Assembly (NCBI RefSeq): GCF_000190735.1
Contig: NC_015177.1
Coordinates: forward strand, 2,976,001 to 3,040,000
Direction of reading: 5' to 3'
DNA from: Pseudopedobacter saltans DSM 12145
GTDB lineage: Bacteria; Bacteroidota; Bacteroidia; Sphingobacteriales; Sphingobacteriaceae
DNA: 64,000 bases
Positions within the stretch are counted from its first letter, which is position 1; the number at the start of each line of letters is the position of its first letter. Of this stretch, positions 22,464 through 30,528 are shown one piece after another. The notes beneath the pieces are model-generated. The model saw only the letters and a program-made list of their open reading frames with translations, was not told where the DNA came from and did not search any database. Position numbers and translations under genes: made by a program.

Positions 22464-23318
22464 ATGGCAATTATTGACAAAAAAGGTTTTATCCGTGGCA
22501 GAATTGGTAATATGGTATACCGAAAAGTGGGCGACACCAATATTATCCAGAGCAGACCCGGAGAAGTGCGCCAAACAGCGGCCACCAAAGAGAGTGCACT
22601 GGAATTTGGATTGGCGAGTAGTACAGCTAAGGTATTGCGTCAAATGTTTACAGGATTATCACACTATGCGGATGGCAGCATGATTAACCGTTTGAACAAT
22701 ACTGTATTAAATGCTATCAGAAGTGGGACGGAGGAAACCCGGGGCCAACGTGATCTGCATCATGCAGATCTTTCTACCTTAATAGGTTTCCAGTTCAACA
22801 GAAACTCTCCCCTGGATGAAACACTGTTGATATCACCAGATATTGTAATAAACAATAATGGTTTGGTAAAGATAACCATACCTGCATTTGAGAGTAATGA
22901 ATTATGTTGGTTGCCCGCTGCCAATGGCTGTTTCCTTCGCTTTACGGTAATATCCGTAGATTTCAAACAGCAATACCACCAGTTATTGGGACATCACGAG
23001 ATAGATGTATCAAAAGGTAAAAATATGGAACAAATGGAGTGGACCACACCTGAAAGGGCCGAAAAGGGTAGCATTATTCTGGTTGCTCTCTCTGTTGTAT
23101 TTTATGCGCCTGACGGTATCCGACGCGACGGTATTGTTCTCAACGATAAGAGTTTCTTTCCGGCAGCTATCATTGCTGCTTTTCATAGTCCGTATACAGC
23201 AAATGGCAAGGAAAATAAAGAAACAGATTCTTACAGATTCCCACTTGCCGGCTATCAGGGTGAGGATATGTTACGTGAACTGAAACGCTTACAACTTAAA
23301 GAAAGTAAAAAGAAGTAA
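22464..23318 (+). CDS. Unrecognised 284-aa protein
   Basis: No signal peptide or membrane segment. The N-terminus is KKGFIRGRIGNMVYRKVGDTNIIQSRPG followed by a segment with many Thr, Ala and Phe (TKESALEFGLASSTAKVLRQMF). The layout, a short basic Gly-rich start then a helical FGLAS.A..LR segment, resembles Bacteroidetes proteins of the DUF6266 type, but I cannot confirm membership. Residues about 120-265 look beta-rich (VKITIPAF, CFLRFTVISVDF, GSIILVALSVVFY); the C-terminus is Lys-rich (QLKESKKK). By eye its codons are richer in G and C than those of the acyl-CoA synthetase gene. It stands alone, with its own promoter and the only strong Shine-Dalgarno sequence of the window. Function unknown. 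Confidence 0.8.
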   Translation: MAIIDKKGFIRGRIGNMVYRKVGDTNIIQSRPGEVRQTAATKESALEFGLASSTAKVLRQMFTGLSHYADGSMINRLNNTVLNAIRSGTEETRGQRDLHHADLSTLIGFQFNRNSPLDETLLISPDIVINNNGLVKITIPAFESNELCWLPAANGCFLRFTVISVDFKQQYHQLLGHHEIDVSKGKNMEQMEWTTPERAEKGSIILVALSVVFYAPDGIRRDGIVLNDKSFFPAAIIAAFHSPYTANGKENKETDSYRFPLAGYQGEDMLRELKRLQLKESKKK

Positions 23319-23518
23319 AACAATAGCGGTGCGATTGATCTTTCAGTTTTTACATTTCTATAAAATTACAAAAAATAGTGACCTTTAGCTAAGTGCCTCT
23401 CTTACTTTCATAGTTGTTTTGTAAATAGTAAAAGAGATATATCCAATATAAACAGCATTGAATAAATTGGCTATAACGTTGATTCGCTATAAGACTGTTG
23501 ATGTAATGAGCCCTTAAT

Positions 23519-24352
23519 TTACAATACAGACCTGCATAAGCGCAAGCCCTGATCTGTCCCTTTTCCGGATGCTTCAAAACTATGGCGATTGAAAATCTGG
23601 CAACGGCTATCTGCCCCCATCCAACCTCCTCCTCTCTGAGATCTTAACAATCCCATTGGTGTCTGGTAATCCTGGTACCAATCCTCACACCACTCTCTTA
23701 CATTACCAGACATATCATAAACACCCAACTCATTTGGTTTTTTAACTCCTATTTTTTTTGTTGAACAACGATTGTTTTCTAAAATCATCCAGGACCACTC
23801 TCCTTTTAGCTCTTTATTGCCCGAGTTTTTCCAGAACCATGCTACTTCGTTGATATCGTCACTACCACTATAGCTATAATTTAAACTCTCCTGTCCTCCA
23901 CTCGCGGCATATTCCCACTCCAACTCGGTTGGCAATCTGTAGCCGTTGGCATTTTTCCTGACCTTTACTGTATATTTCAAGCTATCAAACTCACTTTTAT
24001 TGTCTGTGTCTTTTTTCATCTTATCAAGCAGATACACAGGCTCCAACCCTTCTTTAAGGCTTCGTTTATTACAGTATTCAATACTTTCATACCAATTTAT
24101 GCTTTCTACCGGTAGGCTGTCTCCTTTAAAGCCAGAAGGATTATATCCCATTACTTCCCACCATTCTTTCTGAGTAACCTCATACTTACTTATGTAAAAA
24201 TCACGGATGAGAACTGAACTATTATAAAGATTTGATTTTATATTTTTTGTAAATCCTCCTTTTACAAAAACGAAACCGGGGGGAGCACTCTTGTTGAATT
24301 TGCAAGAATCAATACTAAATATTATTACCAGCAAACCATATAATAATCTCAT
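23519..24352 (-). CDS. Formylglycine-generating-enzyme-fold (SUMF1) lipoprotein
   Basis: 277 aa. Residues 1-17 form a signal with a Cys at IDSC, suggesting a lipoprotein although the lipobox is poor. The rest is a FGE-sulfatase/SUMF1 domain: FYISKYEVTQKEWWEVMG, PVESINWYESIEYCNKRS, GYRLPTELEWEYAA, GVYDMSGNVREWCEDWY, RGGGWMG and the closing GLRLCRS. True sulfatase-activating enzymes need two active-site cysteines and no sulfatase gene is visible here; in Bacteroidetes many such proteins belong to other processes (for example gliding or type IX secretion), so catalysis is not implied. It lies downstream of the GH11 terminator and is probably separately transcribed. Confidence 0.88.
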   Translation of the reverse strand: MRLLYGLLVIIFSIDSCKFNKSAPPGFVFVKGGFTKNIKSNLYNSSVLIRDFYISKYEVTQKEWWEVMGYNPSGFKGDSLPVESINWYESIEYCNKRSLKEGLEPVYLLDKMKKDTDNKSEFDSLKYTVKVRKNANGYRLPTELEWEYAASGGQESLNYSYSGSDDINEVAWFWKNSGNKELKGEWSWMILENNRCSTKKIGVKKPNELGVYDMSGNVREWCEDWYQDYQTPMGLLRSQRGGGWMGADSRCQIFNRHSFEASGKGTDQGLRLCRSVL

Positions 24353-24392
24353 AAATTTTGTTATATTCTATCAGGAGATTTACAATCAGATT

Positions 24393-24431
24393 GGGGACTA
24401 TACAAAACCAAAAAGCATTTTTATAGTCCCC
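24393..24431 (-). terminator. Terminator after the GH11 gene
   Basis: Perfect 10-bp arms GGGGACTATA (24393-24402) and TATAGTCCCC (24422-24431). Placed 29 bp after the GH11 stop and 41 bp before the start of the SUMF1 gene. No long T-run follows on the minus strand. Confidence 0.65.
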
Positions 24432-24459
24432 TTCAATTGAGTTTATTTATAGCAGATTA

Positions 24460-25221
24460 TTATTGCTGCCATACCGTTGCATTTACATAACCGTTGCTTC
24501 CGCCATAAGCTTCAGTTAACAGAATAGCGGCAGGAGAAAAGTCACTACCTAAAGATAAACCAGCCTGTTGCCATGCATAAGCATGATTCCCAAAGGTAAT
24601 TACTTTGTTTTGTCCTGTTGGAGCCTGTGAAGTACGGGTACTAAAAATTTGACGAAACGTTTGTGTTCCATCAATAGATGGAGCATTGTAACGCATAGCT
24701 GTGTAGATGTCATATTGTGCATCATCCGACCAAAACGAGCCCTTCTTTTCTCCTGTAGGTCTACTACTTCCCCACTTTTCATTAACATAGTACTCGATAA
24801 GCGGACTTCTTGTCCAGCCATAATAAGCCAATACTCCCCCGCCGTTACAGGTATATGCTCCGCAATTATAACCAATTTTACGGGTCGGAGATCCATTGCT
24901 CCAGCCTTTTCCACACGTAAAATTGCCTGTATAGTTCCATGATACGCTATAATTTCCTCCGGATCCATTGGTATAGGTTACATAACCACTCTGATCGTCT
25001 TTCCAAAGCGACCAGAAATACCCGTTGTTAGTACCCGATTGATAAGATTGTACTTCTGCACCTCCTTTAGATGAGTTTTTAGCAAGTGTAAGCTGTTCGC
25101 TTTCTGCCACACTTTCTTTTTTGCAGCTACTTAAAATTGTTGTACCTACAGCAATAGCTACTACTGCTGCACCTAAAGCAACCTTATGGGATGCTTTACT
25201 CCTTAGAGATTGTTTTTTCAT
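24460..25221 (-). CDS. GH11 endo-1,4-beta-xylanase, predicted lipoprotein
   Basis: 253 aa. The signal ends in a lipobox (TTILSSC, Cys near residue 33) followed by KKES, so a cell-surface or periplasmic lipid-anchored enzyme is expected. The catalytic domain (about 55-253) follows the GH11 consensus: NGYFWSLWKDDQSGYVTYTNGSGGNYSVSW split over two strands, GKGW, AYYGWTRSPLIEYYVNEKWG, RYNAPSIDGTQTFRQIFS, NHAYAW and LTEAYGG. The retaining pair are E143 (PLIEYY) and E237 (LLTEAY). The reading frame is open to 25287, but 25221 is chosen because it starts a normal signal peptide. GH11 enzymes hydrolyse unsubstituted stretches of xylan. It has its own upstream region of 184 bp after the GH30 gene. Confidence 0.94.
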   Translation of the reverse strand: MKKQSLRSKASHKVALGAAVVAIAVGTTILSSCKKESVAESEQLTLAKNSSKGGAEVQSYQSGTNNGYFWSLWKDDQSGYVTYTNGSGGNYSVSWNYTGNFTCGKGWSNGSPTRKIGYNCGAYTCNGGGVLAYYGWTRSPLIEYYVNEKWGSSRPTGEKKGSFWSDDAQYDIYTAMRYNAPSIDGTQTFRQIFSTRTSQAPTGQNKVITFGNHAYAWQQAGLSLGSDFSPAAILLTEAYGGSNGYVNATVWQQ

Positions 25222-25300
25222 AAAATATTTACAATTGATTAACAAACTCAAAACAAGCGAGTTAACACCAAAACCAATAGCACACATCGATATTTTACTG

Positions 25301-25312
25301 GAACAAATGTTC
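25301..25312. promoter_or_regulatory. Palindromic GAACA-AA-TGTTC site upstream of GH11
   Basis: Perfect 5-bp arms around AA, 80-91 bp upstream of the GH11 start. The core ACAAATGT recurs at 48586-48593 (inverted), 52980-52987 and 53151-53158, all in noncoding DNA around the regulator and the SusC gene. Candidate regulator-binding site; not proven. Confidence 0.35.
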
Positions 25313-25405
25313 TTCGGAGAAATATAGCTACCTATAACCTTTCCTATGTTCTATATCTTGAAGACGTCTGGGGCCACCATTATTACTATTACACAGATTA
25401 CTAAC

Positions 25406-26938
25406 TCATTTCATCAACTTCACCGAAACCACTGATTTTAAAGGCAGACTCACTGTTACCGATTGTTTATCACTACCCAGTATCACACTTTTCTTTTCCA
25501 TATTCTGTGTTTCTGTAGTTACTACGGCTTCACCACTTTTTACCGCAACAGGTAAATTTATTTTGAGCGACACCGGTGTATTCCCCTGATTAAGCACTAC
25601 AAACGTTAAATCTGTACTGCCACTATAAGCTGTAATTTCTACCTGGTTGTTATTAGCTATATTCCCTACTTGTATTCGCTTTCTACCGGTGGCGTATTTA
25701 GCATAATGCGACAGTACATAACCCCTTTTCAGTACTTCTCCCATCACGGTTCCTTTATCACCATCACCAAGCATGCTGTAAGAACGCTTTAAGTACCACC
25801 AGAAATAGGCGTTAAAATTAGCCTTCATACAATCGTTCAATTCTTTAGCCAGCACCATGGCCTGCTCCCAACCCATTCCATTGTTAACTTCGTTCAGCAG
25901 GTGTTCCGTCATCCACATTTCTTTTCCTTTGGCTCTTGCCAGCGGATAGTCCTGCAAACCGCCCCCGTACAGGTGCCCACCAACAATATCCAGGTTATTT
26001 ACTGCTACTGCATCGTTTAAAACGGGGTCTGTATACATTTTCTTAAAGTTTACAGCTTCTGCCGCCAGTACTTTTGCATTGATATTTGCCCCATGATTCT
26101 TTATAAAGTCGAGTATCTGCTCAGGTGTCCATTCGCAGCCGTCATATTCCGGGCTCCAGTCCGGCTCATTTTGTATAGATACCGCTTCTATGTTTATTCC
26201 CTGATTCTTCATATATGCTACGAAATCGTTGAGATGGGCTACATAATCAGCATATTTCTCTGGCAGCAAATGTCCATGAAGGTTGCTGTTGCTGCTTTTC
26301 ATTTCCGCGGGTGGTGTCCATGGCGATGCCAGTATCCGGGCTCCCAATGATTGCGCTTTTAACGTAGTTGCCACGTCTCTGCTCCAGTCGTTTTTATTGG
26401 GCCATATCATAATCCGCATCATATTATAACCCAGTCCATCCTGCGAATACATTTTCTCTACTTCTGCGAGAGAAAGCGTCCCGGCCGCCCATACATTATT
26501 CATACCTCCAAAACCGGTTACATTTTGGTAAGTTTCCCCTGGGTTTACTGATATTTCTACTGGTGGCCGTGTATCTTGTCTGATAGTTACGATACTTTGC
26601 TCACCCGTGGTTTTATTGGTAAGGGTAATTTTCTGTTGTCTTTCTTCAGCATTGATGTTATCTCCATAGCTGAAAGTGATGCGGGTATTGCCACTATGAT
26701 TGATACTGCCTCCATTTAAATAAGTAAATCCTGACAGGAAACCTGATTTATCGGTACTTATTTCCCATTCGGCAAATGTCCATCTTACTGTTACTTCTGC
26801 TTTACCTGCGGTGCTGGATACTACTATTTCCGATGCATTGAAACTACATTGTGAATTCCCTGATACCTCTTCTTTCTTTTTACAGTTTAATAGCAACAAT
26901 GATGGCAGGAGGATTAACATGTAAAGCTTTCTTTTCAT
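25406..26938 (-). CDS. BACON-GH30 endo-xylanase, predicted lipoprotein
   Basis: 510 aa. Lipoprotein signal with LLLNC at residues 15-19. Residues 30-125 are a BACON-like beta-sandwich (VTVRWTFAEWEIS, GNTRITFSYGDNIN, QQKITLTNKTTGEQSIVTIRQ), often a spacer or carbohydrate-contacting domain in Bacteroidetes glycosidases. The GH30 (beta/alpha)8 barrel follows (GFGGMNNVWAAG, SPWTPPAEMKSS, SIQNEPDW, WMTEHLL) with acid/base E258 and nucleophile E345, and residues 420-510 form the GH30 side beta-domain. Sequence style and neighbours fit a xylanase or glucuronoxylanase. Starts 37 bp after the MG2/plug gene with no terminator between, so it may be the last gene of the TonB/DUF4249 operon. Confidence 0.9.
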   Translation of the reverse strand: MKRKLYMLILLPSLLLLNCKKKEEVSGNSQCSFNASEIVVSSTAGKAEVTVRWTFAEWEISTDKSGFLSGFTYLNGGSINHSGNTRITFSYGDNINAEERQQKITLTNKTTGEQSIVTIRQDTRPPVEISVNPGETYQNVTGFGGMNNVWAAGTLSLAEVEKMYSQDGLGYNMMRIMIWPNKNDWSRDVATTLKAQSLGARILASPWTPPAEMKSSNSNLHGHLLPEKYADYVAHLNDFVAYMKNQGINIEAVSIQNEPDWSPEYDGCEWTPEQILDFIKNHGANINAKVLAAEAVNFKKMYTDPVLNDAVAVNNLDIVGGHLYGGGLQDYPLARAKGKEMWMTEHLLNEVNNGMGWEQAMVLAKELNDCMKANFNAYFWWYLKRSYSMLGDGDKGTVMGEVLKRGYVLSHYAKYATGRKRIQVGNIANNNQVEITAYSGSTDLTFVVLNQGNTPVSLKINLPVAVKSGEAVVTTETQNMEKKSVILGSDKQSVTVSLPLKSVVSVKLMK

Positions 26939-26975
26939 TTTCTGTCGTTTTTTTGTTTGGTATCGTTTATAATGG

Positions 26976-29363
26976 TTAATTTATTTTGATTGGTTCTTTC
27001 CCGGTTACATTAAAGGTAGTGCTTGCTGTACCTAACTTTCCGTCTGCTGTTATCGACTGTATATCTACCACATACTTTCCTTTTACCTCCGAGGTAAAGA
27101 AACTCATCGTGGCTTGTCCTCTGGCGTCGGTCACATTGGTTCCGCTCCAGAGCAAAGTGGTACGGTAATCCGGCGAACGCGAGAACCCTGTATGGTCTCC
27201 TTCGTACATGGGTGAATAGAATTCCCTGTTGGTTTGCAGACTTTCGTAATCAAGCACCAGTGCTGTTGCTGGTAGCTGATAACCTGCCAGGTCTCCTTTA
27301 TAACTATAGAAACTAGCGATACCACTAAAACTGTTCTTGCCATAAGTATAGGCTGTGGGTATAAGCTCAAGTCGCTGTATTTTTATGGGGTCTGTTTTTA
27401 TAATAGCATTTCCATCATCAAACAGCGGTACTCCGTCTAAAAGTATCAATGGGGCTCTTTCGCCAAACTGTCCAACTTTATTGTCCAGCACCCTAAGGTA
27501 GTAGTTCTTTTTACGCAGGCTTACCGATATTTCTGTTACATATTCCCTCAACACTTCTTCCATCGTGGTAAACCTTACATAATCGTCTAACTTATACACT
27601 TTATCCGGCTGATGATAAAAGCTAAATGATGGCTGGGAGGTTAGTTTCTGGTTGTTTAGTTGCCGGGCCTGAAAGGCATTGTTTACCTGCATGGCTATGC
27701 TTCTTTCAAGCAGGCCTTTTTGCGATGGCTGCTCGTTGAATTGAGCAGGGTACCAGGCAGAAAATTCGTCTGAAAAGGGCGAGTAAATCGCTACCTGCAA
27801 CAGGCTATCTGTACGGGCATCTGTTTGTACGATAATCTCGTTGCCACTATAGAAATTTCGGGTAAAAAAGTTGATTTTTCCACCTTTGTGAGACGATGAG
27901 GTATAAAACTGGCCATGTTGTCCTGGTATAGACAGATAAGCCTGCCCGTTTTCTACTGCATCCCCGGTTAATGAGTTATACATCCTGCCACTAATGATAT
28001 GCCCTTCCAATTCCGGCGGGTAATTTATGCTAGGTGGTTCCTGCCCAAAAATGTTTTCCCATTTAAACCTGCGCCAGCCGTGTGTAAGCATCAGGTTGTC
28101 TGTGGCATCTCCTGTAGGATCTTTCAGGTACCACGCCACATTTTCTATTTTTCCTTTCAGTTCTGAGCTTAACCATAAAGAGGAAATAATGCTTTCTTCT
28201 TCGTTTATATCCGAATCAGTCTGGTAAACAGATATGGAATAATTTGTTTTTACCGGTAAACCCGCATGTATGTTAAGCTGCACTTTCTCTTTTGGAACAT
28301 AATCTTGTTTATCTGTCTCTGTCCGGATATTAAGTAGGTTTGCAGGCTTTTTAAAGTACAGGCGCTGACAAATAGCTGTTCCTTTGGAACTAAATAGTGT
28401 AAAATGCGAAATACCATCGCCTAAAAGGGATACTGCCACAGGATATTCTTTGCCCGTATCTTCTTTTGAAATTGTTTTTACACATACTATTTTTTGTCCG
28501 CTGTGTACCAGCAATGTATATTTTTCGTCTGGCTGCACCAGATTGCTTTGCAATAAAACAGATAGATATGCAGGATCTTTTCTCTTTATACTTATTACTG
28601 TACCTTTTTCAAAAATGGGTGGCAGGGTTGTGCTAAATTCGTTTCCTCCCTTAGGCTTTATCAGTACTTTGTATTTTTCTGCTTTGTATGGACAGAAGTA
28701 AAAACTACCTATACCGAATTTTAGTGGGGAAAACTTGCTTATGGTATCGTTATTATGGTTGAGTATGACTCCTTCAAACTCTACACTCTTACCCCGCCGG
28801 TCTACTGCCCTGAAAGCTATCCTGCTGGTTAAACCGTCTACCAGATTTCCACCTTCCGGAAAAAAATGTACTCTATATATATTGTCATCTACTTTCTTTT
28901 CTTCGTTAAAATTCTCTTCTTTTAAAGTGTTATACACCGACAAATCTTTATGGTAGTAATAATCGGCTCCAAAGTTTTTCATCCAGCTGGTATAGGTCCT
29001 CAGCACATAGCTGCCCGAGTTTATAGATACCGGCAGATACAATGTTCCTTCTCCTCCACCTTCTTTTAGGGTTACCTTGGTTTGCAATATGGGTTTGTTT
29101 TGGTTATCCAGCAGTTCTATATATGCAACCTTGCTTATATTCACCGGACGGTTTGTATAAGCTTCCGTATTGTATATTTTAAACCAGATAATCTCTCCTG
29201 CCAGGTATGTATTTTTATCAGTATGTACATAGAGTTTTTCCTGAAAGTTATTTTGCAGATAATCTGTCAGGCGCTTCTTTAACAGGCTGGTATCTACTGT
29301 TTGTGCATGTAAACAGATGATGCAGACTTGTAAACATAAAAATAGAATGGTTATCTTTCTCAT
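26976..29363 (-). CDS. Secreted MG2-domain protein with TonB-receptor plug-like segment
   Basis: 795 aa with a signal peptide ending at HAQT (residue 21). Residues 40-135 look like a macroglobulin MG2 domain (KLYVHTDKNTYLAGEIIWFKIY, GSYVLRTYTSWMKN). A central beta-rich part follows. Residues about 600-690 resemble the plug of TonB-dependent receptors (YYLRVLDNKVGQFGERAPLILLDGVPLFDDGNAIIKTDPIKIQRLELI, then GIASFYSYKGDL), and the C-terminus (WSGTNVTDARGQATMSFFTSEVKGKYVVDI) is another Ig-like domain. There is no beta-barrel, so it cannot be a channel. Bacteroidetes have many such proteins beside TonB receptors; their role is unclear. 9 bp after the second DUF4249 gene. Confidence 0.8.
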   Translation of the reverse strand: MRKITILFLCLQVCIICLHAQTVDTSLLKKRLTDYLQNNFQEKLYVHTDKNTYLAGEIIWFKIYNTEAYTNRPVNISKVAYIELLDNQNKPILQTKVTLKEGGGEGTLYLPVSINSGSYVLRTYTSWMKNFGADYYYHKDLSVYNTLKEENFNEEKKVDDNIYRVHFFPEGGNLVDGLTSRIAFRAVDRRGKSVEFEGVILNHNNDTISKFSPLKFGIGSFYFCPYKAEKYKVLIKPKGGNEFSTTLPPIFEKGTVISIKRKDPAYLSVLLQSNLVQPDEKYTLLVHSGQKIVCVKTISKEDTGKEYPVAVSLLGDGISHFTLFSSKGTAICQRLYFKKPANLLNIRTETDKQDYVPKEKVQLNIHAGLPVKTNYSISVYQTDSDINEEESIISSLWLSSELKGKIENVAWYLKDPTGDATDNLMLTHGWRRFKWENIFGQEPPSINYPPELEGHIISGRMYNSLTGDAVENGQAYLSIPGQHGQFYTSSSHKGGKINFFTRNFYSGNEIIVQTDARTDSLLQVAIYSPFSDEFSAWYPAQFNEQPSQKGLLERSIAMQVNNAFQARQLNNQKLTSQPSFSFYHQPDKVYKLDDYVRFTTMEEVLREYVTEISVSLRKKNYYLRVLDNKVGQFGERAPLILLDGVPLFDDGNAIIKTDPIKIQRLELIPTAYTYGKNSFSGIASFYSYKGDLAGYQLPATALVLDYESLQTNREFYSPMYEGDHTGFSRSPDYRTTLLWSGTNVTDARGQATMSFFTSEVKGKYVVDIQSITADGKLGTASTTFNVTGKEPIKIN

Positions 29364-29372
29364 ATCCTGTGG

Positions 29373-30521
29373 TTAATTATTCGGCCAATAAGTTGGCTTT
29401 ACGTTCGATCCTCTTAAACGGCAGTCTATGCAATCGTCCTTTGCCATGGTATAATTAATAAAGATTTCGCCATTGGGTTGAGGAAAACGATTTTCGGAAA
29501 TAATCGCATTTCTACCACCCAGATAGTAAAGCAGGCTATCCTTCGATGCCGTAAATGGCTCGCACAGCTGGCCGTACACCCAGTCGCTTCCGGCTTCCGG
29601 TTTATCGCGGTAGCTTATAAACAGTCTCTTTTGCGATATCGTACCTGCACTGACCCAACCAAGAACCTGCTCCTGAGAGTCGGAGGGATTATATAGGTTG
29701 CCTTTTAATTCGGAGGGTTGCGAGTCGAAAATGCTTCCTATCTGCTCTGTGTTCTTCTTCATGTTCTCCAGGTATTGGTAGGCCTCCCGGGTCAGTCCGT
29801 ATTGCCTTACCAGAATGCTGTAAAGATGCGCTACTTTTACAGAGTTTCCCTTAACATGTACAACGGGAGCGAGTGTTACCCTATCTTCTGAAAGCCGTTC
29901 TGTACTACCCAGCAATATCCGGGTGGATAAGGCATCGGCCCAACAGTATTCTATGTTGACCGCCGGATCTCTGCGAACTACCTCTCCGTTCTTATATTCA
30001 TAGGCAGAGGTGAACGCCGATCTTATTTCCCAGGTCTCCTGGTAATCCCAGTTATAGTACCGGGTGCTGTTGCGTTGGTCATGTGTATTTACATAGATCT
30101 GGAACCCCTTATCTTCTATCCTAAAATTTAAGCTATCTATTTCCGGCGTTTCCTTGCCTTCCAGATAGTCTGTCTGGTAGGTTTTTCCATTGCTTACTAT
30201 CCTTAACCGGTATTTTTCATCCATGTCCAACTGCTGTGTGGCAAGTACGCACCTCCCGTCCTCTCCTGTTGTTCCGCTCAGGCTTGTTCCTCCACCGCCT
30301 TCTACAAATACAGTGGCATTCTTTTCGGGCTTAATGTTTTGCCAGTCTTGCAAATCGCCCGTACGGCTTATACGAATGGTGGTTTCACCACCTATATGAA
30401 TAAACCCTTCTACCACCAGTAAATTACGGTAATGTGCAGATACTTCGGGTGTAAAAGGATCTTTGCACCCCGAACACATCAGCATACTAAACAACGCTAT
30501 ATATATTTGCAATGGTTTCAT
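29373..30521 (-). CDS. DUF4249 lipoprotein, copy 2
   Basis: 382-aa predicted lipoprotein (LMCSGC lipobox, Cys 19) with the DUF4249 layout: N-terminal Ig-like beta domain (VVEGFIHIGGETTIRISRTGDL, residues 35-115) and a C-terminal part with the helical QYGLTREAYQYLENMKKNTEQIGSIFDSQPSELKGNLYN segment and the closing CIDCRLRGSNVKPTYWPNN with a Cys pair. DUF4249 genes regularly follow TonB receptors and may play a SusD-like capture role, but this is not demonstrated. It is a tandem paralogue of the next upstream gene: the first 170 residues are nearly identical while residues 172-230 and the last 90 differ widely. Confidence 0.86.
   Translation of the reverse strand: MKPLQIYIALFSMLMCSGCKDPFTPEVSAHYRNLLVVEGFIHIGGETTIRISRTGDLQDWQNIKPEKNATVFVEGGGGTSLSGTTGEDGRCVLATQQLDMDEKYRLRIVSNGKTYQTDYLEGKETPEIDSLNFRIEDKGFQIYVNTHDQRNSTRYYNWDYQETWEIRSAFTSAYEYKNGEVVRRDPAVNIEYCWADALSTRILLGSTERLSEDRVTLAPVVHVKGNSVKVAHLYSILVRQYGLTREAYQYLENMKKNTEQIGSIFDSQPSELKGNLYNPSDSQEQVLGWVSAGTISQKRLFISYRDKPEAGSDWVYGQLCEPFTASKDSLLYYLGGRNAIISENRFPQPNGEIFINYTMAKDDCIDCRLRGSNVKPTYWPNN
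30011..30521 (-). repeat. 511-bp direct repeat, copy B (5' part of DUF4249 copy 2)
   Basis: Aligns without gaps to 31155-31665 and differs by scattered single bases only. Corresponds to residues 1-170. Confidence 0.9.
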
Positions 30522-30528
30522 CGGTTTA

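Noticed and set aside
23389-23577. 62-aa minus-strand frame after the SUMF1 gene
   Set aside because: It overlaps the end of the SUMF1 gene in another frame and shows no signal, domain or promoter.
25222-25287. 22-residue extension of the GH11 frame
   Set aside because: The ATG at 25221 begins a standard lipoprotein signal; the extension would place a second hydrophobic stretch before it.
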